A DNA stretch of 6,110 nt, taken from the NCBI GenBank assembly GCA_025060055.1, contig JANXCK010000086.1:1-6110 (forward strand), in the 5' to 3' direction. A program made the translations under genes and the position numbers. The notes under the pieces were generated by a model, which worked only from the letters and a program-made list of their open reading frames with translations, did no database searches and had not been told where the DNA came from. Numbering within the stretch: position 1 is the stretch's first letter; every line of letters begins with the position of its first letter. Positions 5,476 through 6,110 of the stretch are shown here, piece after piece. This stretch comes from Fimbriimonadales bacterium. Its GTDB lineage: Bacteria; Armatimonadota; Fimbriimonadia; Fimbriimonadales; GBS-DC.

Positions 5476-6110
5476 ATGGACAAGCTTATCAGTGCCTTAG
5501 TGCCGTTGCAGGCAGATAATCCGTTGGGGTTGCCGATTATTCGTTCTGTCTTTGAGGCGGTTCCTGTGAAAGGAACGAACATCCGTTCAGGCGTGTTTTA
5601 TGTGATTTCTGAGCGGCAGATGCGCGACTACGCGCGTTTACTTTGGGAACACCCTCGTCTGAGTTTTCTACACAGAGTGCGCTACAACGTGCTATCGGCA
5701 TCGTTGGAGAACCCACCGAGCAAGGAGCCAGGAGTCGTGCTGTACCCTGACCGCGCCGTGCTGGTTATCTACGACTACGATAACAATCTCGGCTATCGCG
5801 TGGAAGCCAGCTTCCCCAACCCGCGTCGCGTGGAGGTGACACCACTCAAAGGTCAGCCCTACTACTTTAGCGAAGCAGAATACCAAGACGCGGTGCAGAT
5901 TCTGGCTGCTGACCCTAAGTACGGCGAGCCGCTGCGTCGCGGAATGGGCTACTGCTCGCCCGGAATGCCCCCCGTGCTTACCGAGGCGGCGCCTGAAAGT
6001 AGTTGGGAAAGGCTGGACACGATGCTGCCCTTTGTGCCCGACCACCGACTGGTGTCGGTGCTGATGCACTTTCGCCCTGGCAGCGGGCGCGAAGATGAGA
6101 TTGGGCTGTT
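5476..6110 (+). CDS. Partial unrecognised protein, weakly like the N-terminal domains of copper amine oxidases
   Basis: The frame is open from ATG 5476 to the window edge (211 codons), so the C-terminus is missing. The start is fixed by AGGAGG 5 nt upstream. It begins MDKLISALVPLQADNPLG with no signal peptide or membrane helix. Residues about 12-110 contain NPLGLPIIRSVFEAV and then a strand pair RAVLVIYDYDNNLGYRVEA (93-111). PLKGQPYYFSEAEY follows at 123-136, then QDAVQILAADPKYG (137-150). This order (an 'HPL'-like opening, a 'V.YD......YE' strand pair, then an acidic helix ending ADP) recalls the small N2/N3 domains of copper amine oxidases, which precede the catalytic domain. The match is from memory and weak; the catalytic Tyr/Asp and copper-binding His would lie beyond the window. 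An unrelated conserved hypothetical protein is equally possible. Confidence 0.85.
   Translation, partial: MDKLISALVPLQADNPLGLPIIRSVFEAVPVKGTNIRSGVFYVISERQMRDYARLLWEHPRLSFLHRVRYNVLSASLENPPSKEPGVVLYPDRAVLVIYDYDNNLGYRVEASFPNPRRVEVTPLKGQPYYFSEAEYQDAVQILAADPKYGEPLRRGMGYCSPGMPPVLTEAAPESSWERLDTMLPFVPDHRLVSVLMHFRPGSGREDEIGL

Noticed and set aside
5692..6069. 125-codon minus-strand frame antisense to the 5476 gene
   Set aside because: His/Gln/Val-rich shadow; the opposite frame has a strong ribosome binding site, promoter and protein-like sequence.

Overview
The window is GC-rich, densely packed bacterial chromosome, mostly housekeeping genes with no phage or conjugative genes. Compact genes, no Shine-Dalgarno site at three genes, and a short Thermus-like NuoG suggest a deep-branching, possibly thermophilic lineage such as Armatimonadota, Chloroflexota or Deinococcus-Thermus. 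That placement is an inference from style; no marker in the window settles it.

Layout from left to right: (1) 1-156, minus strand, the N-terminal part of an unrecognised helical protein that runs off the left edge. (2) 200-2422, plus strand, nuoG, the iron-sulphur subunit of respiratory complex I, with all Cys/His ligands for four clusters. It stands alone, with no other nuo gene in view. (3) 2417-4158, minus strand, a tight two-gene unit argG-ppa. Argininosuccinate synthase releases pyrophosphate and the second gene encodes the pyrophosphatase that removes it. The ppa and nuoG stop codons overlap tail to tail. (4) 4159-4792, a 634-bp non-coding stretch holding the argG promoter and a cluster of GC-rich palindromic repeats, including a 92-bp composite element with two hairpins nested inside 11-bp outer arms. 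(5) 4793-5350, plus strand, an unrecognised protein with a possible SH3/KOW-like barrel and a low-complexity Ala/Pro/Ser/Thr tail. (6) 5476-6110, plus strand, the start of a larger unrecognised protein that runs off the right edge, preceded by an extended -10 promoter, a structured leader of about 70 nt and a strong Shine-Dalgarno site.

The clearest pattern in the window is in gene starts. Three of the complete genes or operons (nuoG, argG-ppa and the 4793 gene) have a TATAAT/TATACT hexamer ending only 6-10 nt before the start codon and no Shine-Dalgarno site, so their mRNAs are probably leaderless. The last gene uses the opposite arrangement. I see no clearly new multi-gene system. The items most worth checking are the leaderless promoter pattern, the argG-ppa pairing, the composite palindrome and the structured leader at 5411-5459.
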